Shown here piece by piece: positions 8,669 through 16,716 of a DNA stretch of 64,000 bases. The stretch's first letter is position 1; each line of letters begins with the position of its first letter. The stretch comes from Planctomycetota bacterium. GTDB taxonomy: Bacteria > Planctomycetota > B15-G4 > SIAN01. Position numbers and translations under genes: made by a program. Under the pieces are notes generated by a model that was given only the letters and a program-made list of their open reading frames with translations, was not told the origin of the DNA and made no database searches. The stretch is taken from the NCBI GenBank assembly GCA_028289345.1, contig JANQQL010000031.1, forward strand, positions 396,029 to 460,028. The letters are read 5' to 3'.

Positions 8669-9877
8669 ATGAAAAGCCCCCAACGGCTTGCACTCATTGC
8701 CGCCTGCTGGATCACCGCGCTCTGCACCGACGTGCATGGCGTCCAGGTGATCCGTCGCCAGGGGAAACCATTTGCGCCCCAGGATTGCCTCTGGTCACGC
8801 ATTAGCGAACCGGATCTGCAGGTTCCGGAGACGGAGCCGACAGCAGCCGAACTCGCCCCGACCCTGGGGCTGGTGGAAGCGGGTTCGGATCACGGCGTTC
8901 CGGTGTTCCGACACGAGCAGACCGGAATGCAGTTCGTGTTCGTTCCCGGTGGTGAGTTCCCGATGGGGAGCGACTATTCCGGCATCTTCGAGCGTCCCTC
9001 CATCGTCGCCTCAGCGCGGAACTCCCGCGAGGAAAAGCACTACTTCAACAGCGAGCAGCCGTGCGCCAACATCTACGTCTCGCCGTTCTTCATCGGGCAG
9101 TTCGAGGTCACGGTGGCCCAGTACCGAGCATTCCTGGCGGCTGCGCAACGCGGGGAAGTCCAGCACCTGGAGTACCCCGCACTGGAAGAGCAGGACCACA
9201 CCCCCCACTTCTGGGAGCAGGAACACCTTCCATTCTTTGACGACGATCAGCCCGTGGCAGGTGTTTCCTGGCTGAGCGCCTTCGCGTTCAGCAACTGGAT
9301 GAACGCCCGGCTGCCCACCGAGGCAGAGTGGGAGAAGGCGGCTCGAGGAAACGACCGCCGCAGCTATCCCTGGGGCAACCAATTCGATGTGATGCGGGCC
9401 AACACCAAAGAAGGAATCAATGAACGGACGGTCCGCACCGGCGTCTACATCGGGGGTCGCAGCCCGTACGGCTGTTACAACATGGCGGGAAATGTCACCG
9501 AGTACACCATGGACGCGTACGAGGAAACCGTGTACGTCCATCGCAAACAAACCAATCATTGCCTTCTCGAACGTTCCCCGCGGAGAGATCACCGGGTGGT
9601 TCGTGGAGGGAGCTGGAGCCAGTACGTCGGCGGGATGCATCGAGCGCGAACCACCTCGCGCGCCTCGCTACCCATGAGCTACGGCGTCACCGGCGGCGTC
9701 GAGGATGCGCAGCATCTGTACCCCGGCTTCCGGGTAGTGCTCAGCCCCCACCAAGACCTGTACCCCGAAGGCTGGCTGGAAGAGCGCCGTCGGACTCTGC
9801 CGGAGCGTCGGGAGGCGCGTCTCGAGAAACGACGTCTCAAGCTGGAAGAACTACGCAACAGCATGGAGGAGAAATGA
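8669..9877 (+). CDS. Secreted FGE-sulfatase-domain (SUMF1-like) protein, first paralogue
   Basis: 402 residues with a signal peptide (residues 1 to about 24). The FGE-sulfatase fold runs from about residue 85 to 350. It shows FVFVPGGEFPMGS, PFFIGQFEVTVAQYRAF, GVSWLSAFAFSNWMNARLP followed by TEAEWEKAARG, a YPWG segment, GCYNMAGNVTEYTMD and VVRGGSWSQY. True formylglycine-generating enzymes have two redox cysteines in the segment after RGGS; here it reads SQYVGGMHRARTTSR with no cysteine. It is therefore unlikely to make formylglycine and more likely uses the fold for another oxidase, binding or structural role. A basic, probably helical tail follows. The stop overlaps the next ATG (ATGA); the next gene is a paralogue, so tandem duplication is likely. 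Confidence 0.82.
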   Translation: MKSPQRLALIAACWITALCTDVHGVQVIRRQGKPFAPQDCLWSRISEPDLQVPETEPTAAELAPTLGLVEAGSDHGVPVFRHEQTGMQFVFVPGGEFPMGSDYSGIFERPSIVASARNSREEKHYFNSEQPCANIYVSPFFIGQFEVTVAQYRAFLAAAQRGEVQHLEYPALEEQDHTPHFWEQEHLPFFDDDQPVAGVSWLSAFAFSNWMNARLPTEAEWEKAARGNDRRSYPWGNQFDVMRANTKEGINERTVRTGVYIGGRSPYGCYNMAGNVTEYTMDAYEETVYVHRKQTNHCLLERSPRRDHRVVRGGSWSQYVGGMHRARTTSRASLPMSYGVTGGVEDAQHLYPGFRVVLSPHQDLYPEGWLEERRRTLPERREARLEKRRLKLEELRNSMEEK

Positions 9878-11037
9878 AAGTCTTCCAGACCCCCGGCTGG
9901 ATTCCCCTGGCACGCGTCGTTGCCGCCGCCCTGGTGGTGACTTGCGCGACGAGCGAAGCCACCGCTCAGCTTTACGATCCCGACCGATCGCTGTTCTCTC
10001 GGTTTGCCGAAGCCGAACTGCCAGCCGCCCCCGAAAGCCCCAGCGCCGAGGAACTCGCGGCCTCCCTCGACTTGGAACCGGCCGGCGAGGAAGGCGGCAT
10101 TCCTCAATACCAACTGAAGGACACCAGCCTTCTGTTCGTCTTCGTCCCCGGCGGCACGTTCACTTTGGGAAGCCACTACTCGGACATCTACCAAACCCCG
10201 TTCGTGACGGATTCGGCAAAGTCGTCCAAGACCCTCCAGAACTACTTCGTGGCCGAGCAACCGGCACGAGAGGTGTATCTCTCCCCCTACTTCATTTCCA
10301 AGTACGAGATCACCGTCAAACAGTACCGGAAGTTCGTCAAAGCCTGGCGAGAAGACGACACCATCGAGGAGCATCACTACCCAGGTACCCCGGCCGGATT
10401 CAGCCACGTTCCGTTTCTTTGGAAGAGTTCTCTCCCGTTTTGGGAGGACGACTCGCCAATCATTGGAATCTCTTGGTATTCCGCCTACGCGTTCTGCCAA
10501 TGGCGCGGGGGCCGTCTCCCCACGGAAGCGGAGTGGGAAAAAGCGGCCCGCGGAACGGATCGGCGGATCTTCCCCTGGGGAAACGTGTTCGATCCGATGC
10601 GCGCCAACACGCGACATGGGTACAACGGGCGAACCATGGAGGTCGGAAGCTACCAGGGTGGGCGTAGTCCCTTGGGCTGCTACGACATGGCGGGGAATGC
10701 CGCCGAGTACACCTTGGACGCATTCGAAATGACCGCCTACCAGAATGGCGCTCTCAAAGACCCCTGCATCCTTGAAACCTTCCCCTTGAGCCAGTTCCGG
10801 GTGGTCCGTGGCGGGAGCTGGAACGAGCAGGGTTACTTGCACCGCGCGCGAACGACCAGTCGCGAACGAGGGCACCTCGTGCCCAACTACCAAGTCGCAA
10901 ACACTGCGGAAGCTCAGATTCAGTATCTGCAGTACGGGTTCCGCATGGTGCTCACGCCTCAGCGTGACCTTCTCGGCGACGAAGGACGGGAACAGGTCGA
11001 AAAGATGTTGGAGGCAGGGAAGCGCCGTACCCGCTGA
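9874..11037 (+). CDS. Secreted FGE-sulfatase-domain (SUMF1-like) protein, second paralogue
   Basis: 387 residues from the ATG at 9874. This start is preferred over upstream in-frame codons because it overlaps the previous stop, follows AGGAG, and begins a clear signal peptide (cleavage near ATAQ, about residue 32). The FGE-sulfatase domain parallels the preceding gene: FVFVPGGTFTLGS, YFISKYEITVKQYRKF, GISWYSAYAFCQWRGGRLP, TEAEWEKAARG, FPWGNVFD, GCYDMAGNAAEYTLD, VVRGGSWNEQ. The catalytic cysteines of FGE are absent here too (NEQGYLHRARTTSRE). Both paralogues share a short N-terminal region before FVFVPGG. Last gene of the operon; it converges on serS with only 26 bases between stops. Confidence 0.82.
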   Translation: MKVFQTPGWIPLARVVAAALVVTCATSEATAQLYDPDRSLFSRFAEAELPAAPESPSAEELAASLDLEPAGEEGGIPQYQLKDTSLLFVFVPGGTFTLGSHYSDIYQTPFVTDSAKSSKTLQNYFVAEQPAREVYLSPYFISKYEITVKQYRKFVKAWREDDTIEEHHYPGTPAGFSHVPFLWKSSLPFWEDDSPIIGISWYSAYAFCQWRGGRLPTEAEWEKAARGTDRRIFPWGNVFDPMRANTRHGYNGRTMEVGSYQGGRSPLGCYDMAGNAAEYTLDAFEMTAYQNGALKDPCILETFPLSQFRVVRGGSWNEQGYLHRARTTSRERGHLVPNYQVANTAEAQIQYLQYGFRMVLTPQRDLLGDEGREQVEKMLEAGKRRTR

Positions 11038-11063
11038 ACCTGGGCCGCTCTGCCCTCCCCCCA

Positions 11064-12338
11064 CTAGCGAACCGGTTCGATGCGCTCGCGGTTCCCCATG
11101 TATGGACGAAGTGCCGACGGAATCCCCACGGAGCCATCTTCGTTCTGATGGTTTTCGAGCAAGGCAATCAAGACTCGCGGGGACGCCACCACAGTATTGT
11201 TCAAGGTGTGGCAGTGGTGGATCTTTCCGTCGGAGTCCCGGTAACGGAGCCCCAAGCGCCGGGCCTGGAAGTCGTGGAAGCGCGAGGCGCTGTGGGTTTC
11301 GCCATAGCCTTCCCGAGATGGCATCCAACTCTCGATGTCGAACTTCTGAATCTGAGGCTGCCCCAGGTCACCGCCACACACGTTGACGACTCGGTAGGGA
11401 ATCTCCAAGCTCTGTAGCAAGTCCTCGGAGTTCTGCAGAATGCTCTGATGATGCTGCAAGGAGAGTTCAGGGTCTGCCTGATCGATCACCACCTGTTCGA
11501 CTTTCCAGAACTGGTGGACTCGGTACAAACCGCGGGTGTCCTTGCCGGCCGCCCCGGCTTCCCGGCGAAAGCAAGGAGACATGGCCACATACCGCTTCGG
11601 CAGTTCTTCCTGCTTCAGAATCTCCCCGGCATGCAGCGCCGTCAACGGAACTTCGGACGTGCCGATCAGATAGAGATCGTCCCGTTCCATTTTGTAGGAC
11701 TGATCTTCTCCACCCGGAAAGTACGCGGTCCCTGCCATGGCGTCGTAGCGGACCAACAGTGGAACCTGGAACGGAACGAAACCCCGCGCCTGCATGTGAT
11801 CCAGGGCCAGGCGCAACACCGCCTGCTCCAGCAGGCATCCGTCCCCTTTCAGGAGATACTGCCGCGAACCGGAGATCTGCCCGGCCCGCTCGATGTCCAG
11901 AATGCCAAGGTCGTTTCCCAGCGCAACGTGATCTTTCGGCTCGAAGCCGAATTCCCGCGGCTCGCCCACGCGGCGGAGTTCCACGTTGGCAGAATCATCT
12001 TTCCCTTCGGGTACCTCCTCTGCGGGCGGATTCGGCAGACGCATCATGAGCGCCTGGTACTCCTCGTCCACTCCCCGCTTCTGCTCTTCGAGATCCTTCA
12101 GGCGAGCCTTCAAAGACTTGAGCTCGGCCGAGGCGGAGGCACGCTCTTCCGGCGGCAAGCGACCAATGGCCTTGCTCGCCCGATTCTGCTCGGCGCGCGC
12201 TTCATCCAATTGCAGGATCAAGCCACGGCGGTCCTCGTCCAGCACGAGCACTCGATCGACGTCGACCTCGAGGTGCTTTTTGCGGGCGGCATCACGGATC
12301 AAGTCCGGGTTCTCCCGGACGAATTTCGGATCCAGCAT
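11064..12338 (-). CDS. serS: Seryl-tRNA synthetase
   Basis: 424 residues, normal length. Charges tRNA(Ser) with serine (and tRNA(Sec), if present) in the cytoplasm. Residues about 1-110 begin MLDPKFVRENPDLI and form the helical antiparallel arm that contacts the long variable arm of the tRNA. The class II core shows motif 2 (MSPCFRREAGAAGKDTRGL) and motif 3 (GIPSALRPYMG). The segment CHTLNNTVVASPR is typical of SerRS. The gene lies 95 bases downstream of a secreted-protein gene on the same strand. Confidence 0.97.
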   Translation of the reverse strand: MLDPKFVRENPDLIRDAARKKHLEVDVDRVLVLDEDRRGLILQLDEARAEQNRASKAIGRLPPEERASASAELKSLKARLKDLEEQKRGVDEEYQALMMRLPNPPAEEVPEGKDDSANVELRRVGEPREFGFEPKDHVALGNDLGILDIERAGQISGSRQYLLKGDGCLLEQAVLRLALDHMQARGFVPFQVPLLVRYDAMAGTAYFPGGEDQSYKMERDDLYLIGTSEVPLTALHAGEILKQEELPKRYVAMSPCFRREAGAAGKDTRGLYRVHQFWKVEQVVIDQADPELSLQHHQSILQNSEDLLQSLEIPYRVVNVCGGDLGQPQIQKFDIESWMPSREGYGETHSASRFHDFQARRLGLRYRDSDGKIHHCHTLNNTVVASPRVLIALLENHQNEDGSVGIPSALRPYMGNRERIEPVR

Positions 12339-12433
12339 GGATGGAGTTCCCGTGTGGGTTCCGGGAGGTCACGAATCGGGCCGGGACGGCTCCGACCGCC
12401 GGCGGACTCGAACGCCACCGGCCAGGCGTGGCA

Positions 12434-14428
12434 TCATTGCCACTCGCTGGTGAACGGTCCACCCAGGAGTTTGTGGGACTTCAGAGTCATCTGGGCCGTG
12501 CAGCTCGTGCCTCCCGGCTTGGAGACCACGAAGTCCGCGGGAAACCAGGCCCGATCGATGGACTGCAAGTAGACCTCCTGGGAAATCAGGCGACCCTTCT
12601 CCCCCTTGGCCAGCGTGGAACCGGAGTCGCTCTTGATCGCCACCTCGGGAAGTAGCACGTTGGGAAAAATGCGTCCGATCATCGCGCCGGTCTTTTCGTA
12701 CACCAGCATCGAGCTGCTGTCGACCATGACTTCGTTGCCGAGGTCCCGAGTTTCAAAGGTGAATCGGAACGGGGCGCCCATTTCCAGGGAGTAGGTTTCG
12801 CCTGCCTTGACCTCGAACGGCTCTGCCTCCCCGGGCATGATCCAGGCCATCTCGAGACTCCGTCCCTTGCCCTTCTCGATCTTCCCGACCGCCACCTTGT
12901 AGCGACCCACGGGCACTTCGACCTCATCCTTCCCCGAGACGTCGAAGTAGGCACCCTGGAACTTCCCGACTTCTCCAATGACAAGAGCCGAAGGACGCCG
13001 CGCCCCTTCCCACTCGAGCTTCACGAATCCGGTGTCGATCGCCAGTTCCCGGGTGGACACGCCGCCGTCATTCTTGACTCGCAGACGGTGAAACGCATCG
13101 CCCACCTGGAACACGGTGCTGAACGGGGCAGCCTTGGAACCTTTGCCCACGAGCATGGCGTCCAAGTCGGCAAACTGGGGAGCGCCATTGAGCAAGAAGT
13201 CCGAGGATTCACGGACGTCACCGAAGATCCCGGAACAGTTGTCGTCGATCAAAATGAACTTTTGACCGAGGACCTTGCCCTCGCGATAGCAGCCGGACCG
13301 GAAGTAGCAGTTCTCCGTGAAACGCGAATTGAATCCGAGCCAGCGCTCGGTCGCGCTCCCCGTCGCAAAGAACAATGCGTACTTCTCGGCGTCCCTCCCC
13401 TTCCCGTTGGAGATCTCCGTCACCGAGGCCTTGTTGGCGATGACCTTTGCTTCGACGTCTCCTTCCCCGTCTCCATCGACGTCAATCAACCCTTTGGCAC
13501 CGTCGCGGTACAAGTTCAACGGCACGCCGAACGGCGAGCACACGCTGGTCACGTCGGGCCAGGACAGAGGCACCAGACTGCCCGGAAGGAACGCGACGCG
13601 CCTCCAAAGCAGGATGTGGCTCACCGAATAGGGAGACGGCGTCTCGAACTGAGTCGGGCTCTTGGCTTTCTTGTAGCTGGTTGACCAGTCCTGCCATTCG
13701 GAAGTCGGCACGAACGAATTCGGCGTGTCGCGGCTGCCTTCAATGGCTTCGTCGGTGGAGGCCTCGGGATCGAAACCCATGTCGATCCAGTCGCGCCGTT
13801 TCTCCGACATGTGCTTGTAGTCTTGATTCTCTCGGGAGATGCCAGCGGCAAGCCAATCGTCCATGGCCCGGTCATAGGCCGTGACGGCCTGCTGGTAGGC
13901 CTCGAGGAACTCGTGGCAAGAGCCCACCCGTTGGCGGCAGTGGGCCAGGAACTCCCGATCACTGAGCCGTTCCAGGTCCGTCAGGGACTCCTCGTACCCG
14001 TCGATCGCGCGTCGGTACAGGCCCGCATCCCGCGTTTGTCGGGCCTCGTCGTAGACCGTGTCGGTCTTGCGAACGACCTCGAGGGCTTTTTCGCGCCGCT
14101 CCAGGTCTTCCTCGGTGAGGGTGGCAATGTACTCGATGCGTTTCTGGTAGCGAGTGTCTGCATCACGCTGGTCCATCCCCGCCGCCAACGGCCGCAGGTG
14201 ATCGAGGTTGGCGTCGGAGGGAGATTTGGCGTGCTCTGACAGCAAAGCATCCAGTACGCCGACCGCGGTGCGCATGTTGCGGCGCGCCAGGGTGTTCACG
14301 CCCGCCAGGTCATTGACGTCCAGCAGGTTCTTGTAGTCTTCATAGAATTTCTTCTCCGCCGAGTCGAAATCCTGGGCCGTCGCCACGACCCCCAGAGCAC
14401 TGACAAGCACCAGCATGCGGATCCACAT
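12434..14428 (-). CDS. Large secreted protein of unknown function
   Basis: 664 residues from the ATG at 14428, chosen because AAGGTGG lies just upstream and a signal peptide (MWIRMLVLVSALGVVATAQ) begins there. The region upstream of it holds a good promoter, so a start in the same frame further upstream is unlikely. The N-terminal half (about 20-260) is charged and helical, with repeated spacing that suggests TPR-like or coiled-coil structure. The C-terminal half is more beta-like, with DVDGDGEGD, an EF-hand or dockerin-like calcium loop, and several cysteines in a cluster (ENCYFRSGC, DDNCSG). I do not recognise the family. It is likely periplasmic or surface-exposed. Confidence 0.75.
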   Translation of the reverse strand: MWIRMLVLVSALGVVATAQDFDSAEKKFYEDYKNLLDVNDLAGVNTLARRNMRTAVGVLDALLSEHAKSPSDANLDHLRPLAAGMDQRDADTRYQKRIEYIATLTEEDLERREKALEVVRKTDTVYDEARQTRDAGLYRRAIDGYEESLTDLERLSDREFLAHCRQRVGSCHEFLEAYQQAVTAYDRAMDDWLAAGISRENQDYKHMSEKRRDWIDMGFDPEASTDEAIEGSRDTPNSFVPTSEWQDWSTSYKKAKSPTQFETPSPYSVSHILLWRRVAFLPGSLVPLSWPDVTSVCSPFGVPLNLYRDGAKGLIDVDGDGEGDVEAKVIANKASVTEISNGKGRDAEKYALFFATGSATERWLGFNSRFTENCYFRSGCYREGKVLGQKFILIDDNCSGIFGDVRESSDFLLNGAPQFADLDAMLVGKGSKAAPFSTVFQVGDAFHRLRVKNDGGVSTRELAIDTGFVKLEWEGARRPSALVIGEVGKFQGAYFDVSGKDEVEVPVGRYKVAVGKIEKGKGRSLEMAWIMPGEAEPFEVKAGETYSLEMGAPFRFTFETRDLGNEVMVDSSSMLVYEKTGAMIGRIFPNVLLPEVAIKSDSGSTLAKGEKGRLISQEVYLQSIDRAWFPADFVVSKPGGTSCTAQMTLKSHKLLGGPFTSEWQ

Positions 14429-14525
14429 GTATTCCACCTTTCTCGACAGCCGTTCTGGACGTCGCCCGAGAATCGAGCGAGGGTCGGCCTTCCGCCTACT
14501 AGCGGCGCAGCAGATTCCATGCCGG

Positions 14526-14554
14526 AAGTTACGGAGCCCCCCAGGGGGAGTCAA
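14526..14554 (-). promoter_or_regulatory. Sigma70-like promoter with G/C dyad in the spacer
   Basis: On the minus strand, TTGACT (14549-14554), a 17-base spacer (14532-14548) and TAACTT (14526-14531). The spacer begins CCCCCTGGGGGG, so a near-perfect dyad touches the -35. The upstream flank CCTGAG followed by TTGAC is identical to that of the secA promoter. It would give a leader of about 90 bases for the secreted protein starting at 14428. Confidence 0.55.
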
Positions 14555-14627
14555 CTCAGGCTGCCGGTGATGGGCTCAACGGCCGCGAACAGGCGCGGTT
14601 CGGCCTTGCCACGGCCCCGCGAGTGAC

Positions 14628-15482
14628 TCAGCGGTTTTGGCGGTCTCGCATGCGCTTGCTCCGCTCATCGAGGAACTTCTTCTCGGCTCGAGTCAAGCTG
14701 GGCAAACCGCTCTCGCTGATCTTGGCAAGGATCCGGTCCATCTCGTCTTCGTCATCGACTTCGCGCTGCTGTTGACGAAGCGCGGACCGTTCTTGGATCT
14801 CTTCCCGCGCGCGGGCGAAAAACCCGAACGGATCCCACTGGTACTTCCAAAAGGCCAGGCCGTACGCGGCACCTCCCAGATGACAGAAATGAGCAATGTT
14901 GTCATCAATACTCTGGAGGATCGGGAACAAGTCGACCGCGATCAGGATGTAGAACAAGGTGCGCATGCGCACCGGAACGATGAACAGAATGACTTGCCGG
15001 TCCGGGGTCGCCCAGGCCAGATAGGCAATCAGCGCCAAGATCCCGCCGGAAGCCCCGACCAGAGGCGCCGAGGGCTTGCCAAACATGATCTGAGTGACGA
15101 GATGCAGAGCACCCCCGACCGCACCGGCGCAAAAGAACAGCCCCAAGAAGCGTCGTTTGCCAAGGCTGCGCTCCAGGTCTGTTCCCAGGAACCAAAGGAT
15201 CAGACAGTTCATGGCGAGGTGCCACAGCCCGGTGGTCGAGTGCAGAAACATGTAGGTCCCGAATGGGAACAACATCCACGCGTTTTGCACACGAAGGCTG
15301 AACCACTTGGCCATGAAGTCGGGCCAAGGAGTTCGCTGGACGATAAGAGTGAGAACGAACACCGACACGATCGAGACGATCAAGGTCTTGGTGGTGGTCC
15401 AAGGCCCCCCTTGAGGGCCTCTCCAACCGACCTGCCCGTGATCCCACTCCGGTCGATACGCCATCGCGGCTGTCACTCCCAT
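14628..15482 (-). CDS. Rhomboid-family intramembrane serine protease
   Basis: 284 residues. Rhomboids cleave transmembrane substrates within the inner membrane. Catalytic features are present: the nucleophile in G143-A-S145-G, the base in HLGGAAYG (H201), and the oxyanion/gate pair H88-x3-N92 in WHLAMN. About six membrane segments lie between residues 33 and 215, and a charged C-terminal tail (about 225-284) is predicted cytoplasmic and helical. An internal start at 15464 (MAYRPEW) is possible, with GGAG about 12 bases upstream; the first ATG has a weak ribosome site. It is divergent from folD. Substrate unknown. Confidence 0.9.
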   Translation of the reverse strand: MGVTAAMAYRPEWDHGQVGWRGPQGGPWTTTKTLIVSIVSVFVLTLIVQRTPWPDFMAKWFSLRVQNAWMLFPFGTYMFLHSTTGLWHLAMNCLILWFLGTDLERSLGKRRFLGLFFCAGAVGGALHLVTQIMFGKPSAPLVGASGGILALIAYLAWATPDRQVILFIVPVRMRTLFYILIAVDLFPILQSIDDNIAHFCHLGGAAYGLAFWKYQWDPFGFFARAREEIQERSALRQQQREVDDEDEMDRILAKISESGLPSLTRAEKKFLDERSKRMRDRQNR

Positions 15483-15555
15483 TTGCTCGTGGCGGGCGTT
15501 CGTGAAGGATCGCTTCGACGCGCGAACCAGCGAACGACCGAGCCCGCCGGTCTGC

Positions 15556-15561
15556 TATCGT
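15556..15561 (+). promoter_or_regulatory. Possible -10 hexamer for folD
   Basis: TATCGT preceded by TGC (an extended -10-like context), 80 bases before the folD start. No convincing -35 is visible. A 10-base palindrome GTTCGCGAAC follows at 15570-15579, at or just after the expected start of transcription. Confidence 0.3.
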
Positions 15562-15587
15562 AAGCGTCCGTTCGCGAACCCGGTATT

Positions 15588-15634
15588 CCCTTTCCTGACA
15601 TCGGCCGCGAAGCCACGAAAGAGGGACTTTTTTT
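15588..15634 (+). promoter_or_regulatory. Terminator-like leader hairpin abutting the folD start codon
   Basis: CCCTTTC (15588-15594) can pair with GAAA-GA-GGG (15617-15625), seven pairs with a two-base bulge. This is followed after AC by seven T residues (15628-15634) and, one base later, the folD ATG. The 3' arm contains the only plausible ribosome-binding sequence (AAAGAGGGA). A closed hairpin could therefore end transcription or hide the ribosome site. The loop (15595-15616) contains GGCCGCGAAGCC, which can form its own small hairpin. Confidence 0.4.
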
Positions 15635-15635
15635 C

Positions 15636-16571
15636 ATGACCGCCCGAATCATTGACGGACGGGCCCTGGCCTCGGGAATTCTCGAGCGCGTCCGGGTGCA
15701 GATCGCCGAACTCAGCCCCCATCCCCTGCGCCTGGTCTCCCTCTACATCGGCAATGACGAAGCGTCCGCGGTCTACATCCGCAACCAGCAGCGGTCGTGT
15801 CAGCGCATGGGGGTCCAGTTCGACCTCATCCACTTGGATGCCTCCACCACCGAGGAGGAGTTGATTGCGCGCATCCAGGATTTGAACCGGGATCCCGAGG
15901 TCACCGGCATCCTTCTCCAGAGACCGCTTCCCGCCCCACTCCACCACCTGCGGATCCAATCCAAGATCCACCCGGACAAGGACATCGAAGGACTCAACCC
16001 GGCAAACATCGGCGCCATCGTTTACGGCACCCCCAAGCTGGTCCCGTGCACGGCCCTGGCTGCGATCCGCTGCCTGCTTTCGACGGGGGTTCCGCTGAAA
16101 GGAGCCGACGCGGTGATGGTTGGCCACAGTGAGGTGGTCGGAAAACCGATCGCCTTCCTGATGCTGAACTTCTTCGCCACCGCCACCATTTGTCACGTCG
16201 CGACCCAAGACCTGGCTGCCAAGACGGAACGAGCGGACATCGTGTTCACGGCGGTCGGCAAACCGGGGCTCTTGACCGGCGACATGATCAAGCCGGGAGC
16301 CGTCGTCATCGACATCGGCATCAATCAAGTTCCGCTCTTGGATGCCGAAGGCAACCCGACCCATGACGAGCAGGGCCGTCCGCGCTACCGACTCCAAGGA
16401 GACGCGGACTTCGATTCGGTGCGCAAGGTTGCTTCCCATGTGACCCCGGTTCCGGGAGGAGTCGGTCCCGTCACCGTTGCCATGTTGCTTCACAACACGG
16501 TACTCGCCGCGCGCCACCAGGCAGGACTTCCCACCGATCCTGTGTTGGATCCCCAAAGCGTCCAGTCCTAA
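15636..16571 (+). CDS. folD: FolD-type methylenetetrahydrofolate dehydrogenase/cyclohydrolase, divergent active site
   Basis: 311 residues, normal for FolD, which interconverts 5,10-methylene-, methenyl- and 10-formyl-tetrahydrofolate. The fold is clear: IIDGRALA at the N-terminus, GILLQRPLP with conserved Q95, a PCT segment at 137-139, VVGKP and VGPVTVAMLL. Several signature residues differ. The catalytic Tyr is present (Y47 in AVYIRNQQRSC), but the lysine four residues later is Gln (Q51). KDVDG is KDIEG (E118 for the folate-binding Asp). The TPxG after PCT is missing, and the cofactor-loop GRS is GHS (H164). From mutational knowledge of the human enzyme, loss of the Tyr-x3-Lys lysine removes cyclohydrolase activity and can spare dehydrogenase activity, so this may be a dehydrogenase-only or NAD-type variant. 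Confidence 0.88.
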   Translation: MTARIIDGRALASGILERVRVQIAELSPHPLRLVSLYIGNDEASAVYIRNQQRSCQRMGVQFDLIHLDASTTEEELIARIQDLNRDPEVTGILLQRPLPAPLHHLRIQSKIHPDKDIEGLNPANIGAIVYGTPKLVPCTALAAIRCLLSTGVPLKGADAVMVGHSEVVGKPIAFLMLNFFATATICHVATQDLAAKTERADIVFTAVGKPGLLTGDMIKPGAVVIDIGINQVPLLDAEGNPTHDEQGRPRYRLQGDADFDSVRKVASHVTPVPGGVGPVTVAMLLHNTVLAARHQAGLPTDPVLDPQSVQS

Positions 16572-16716
16572 GAGTTTGCATCGCAGATCGGTGCCGAAGC
16601 ACCGGGAAAACCCGCATCGAAACTGGGACGGCTCCAGGGGCGTCGCGCGACTGGCCGAGACCTCAAGAAGCACTCTCGCCTGTCACCTTGGTTCGTTCGG
16701 CATTCCCGGAGCCGCC

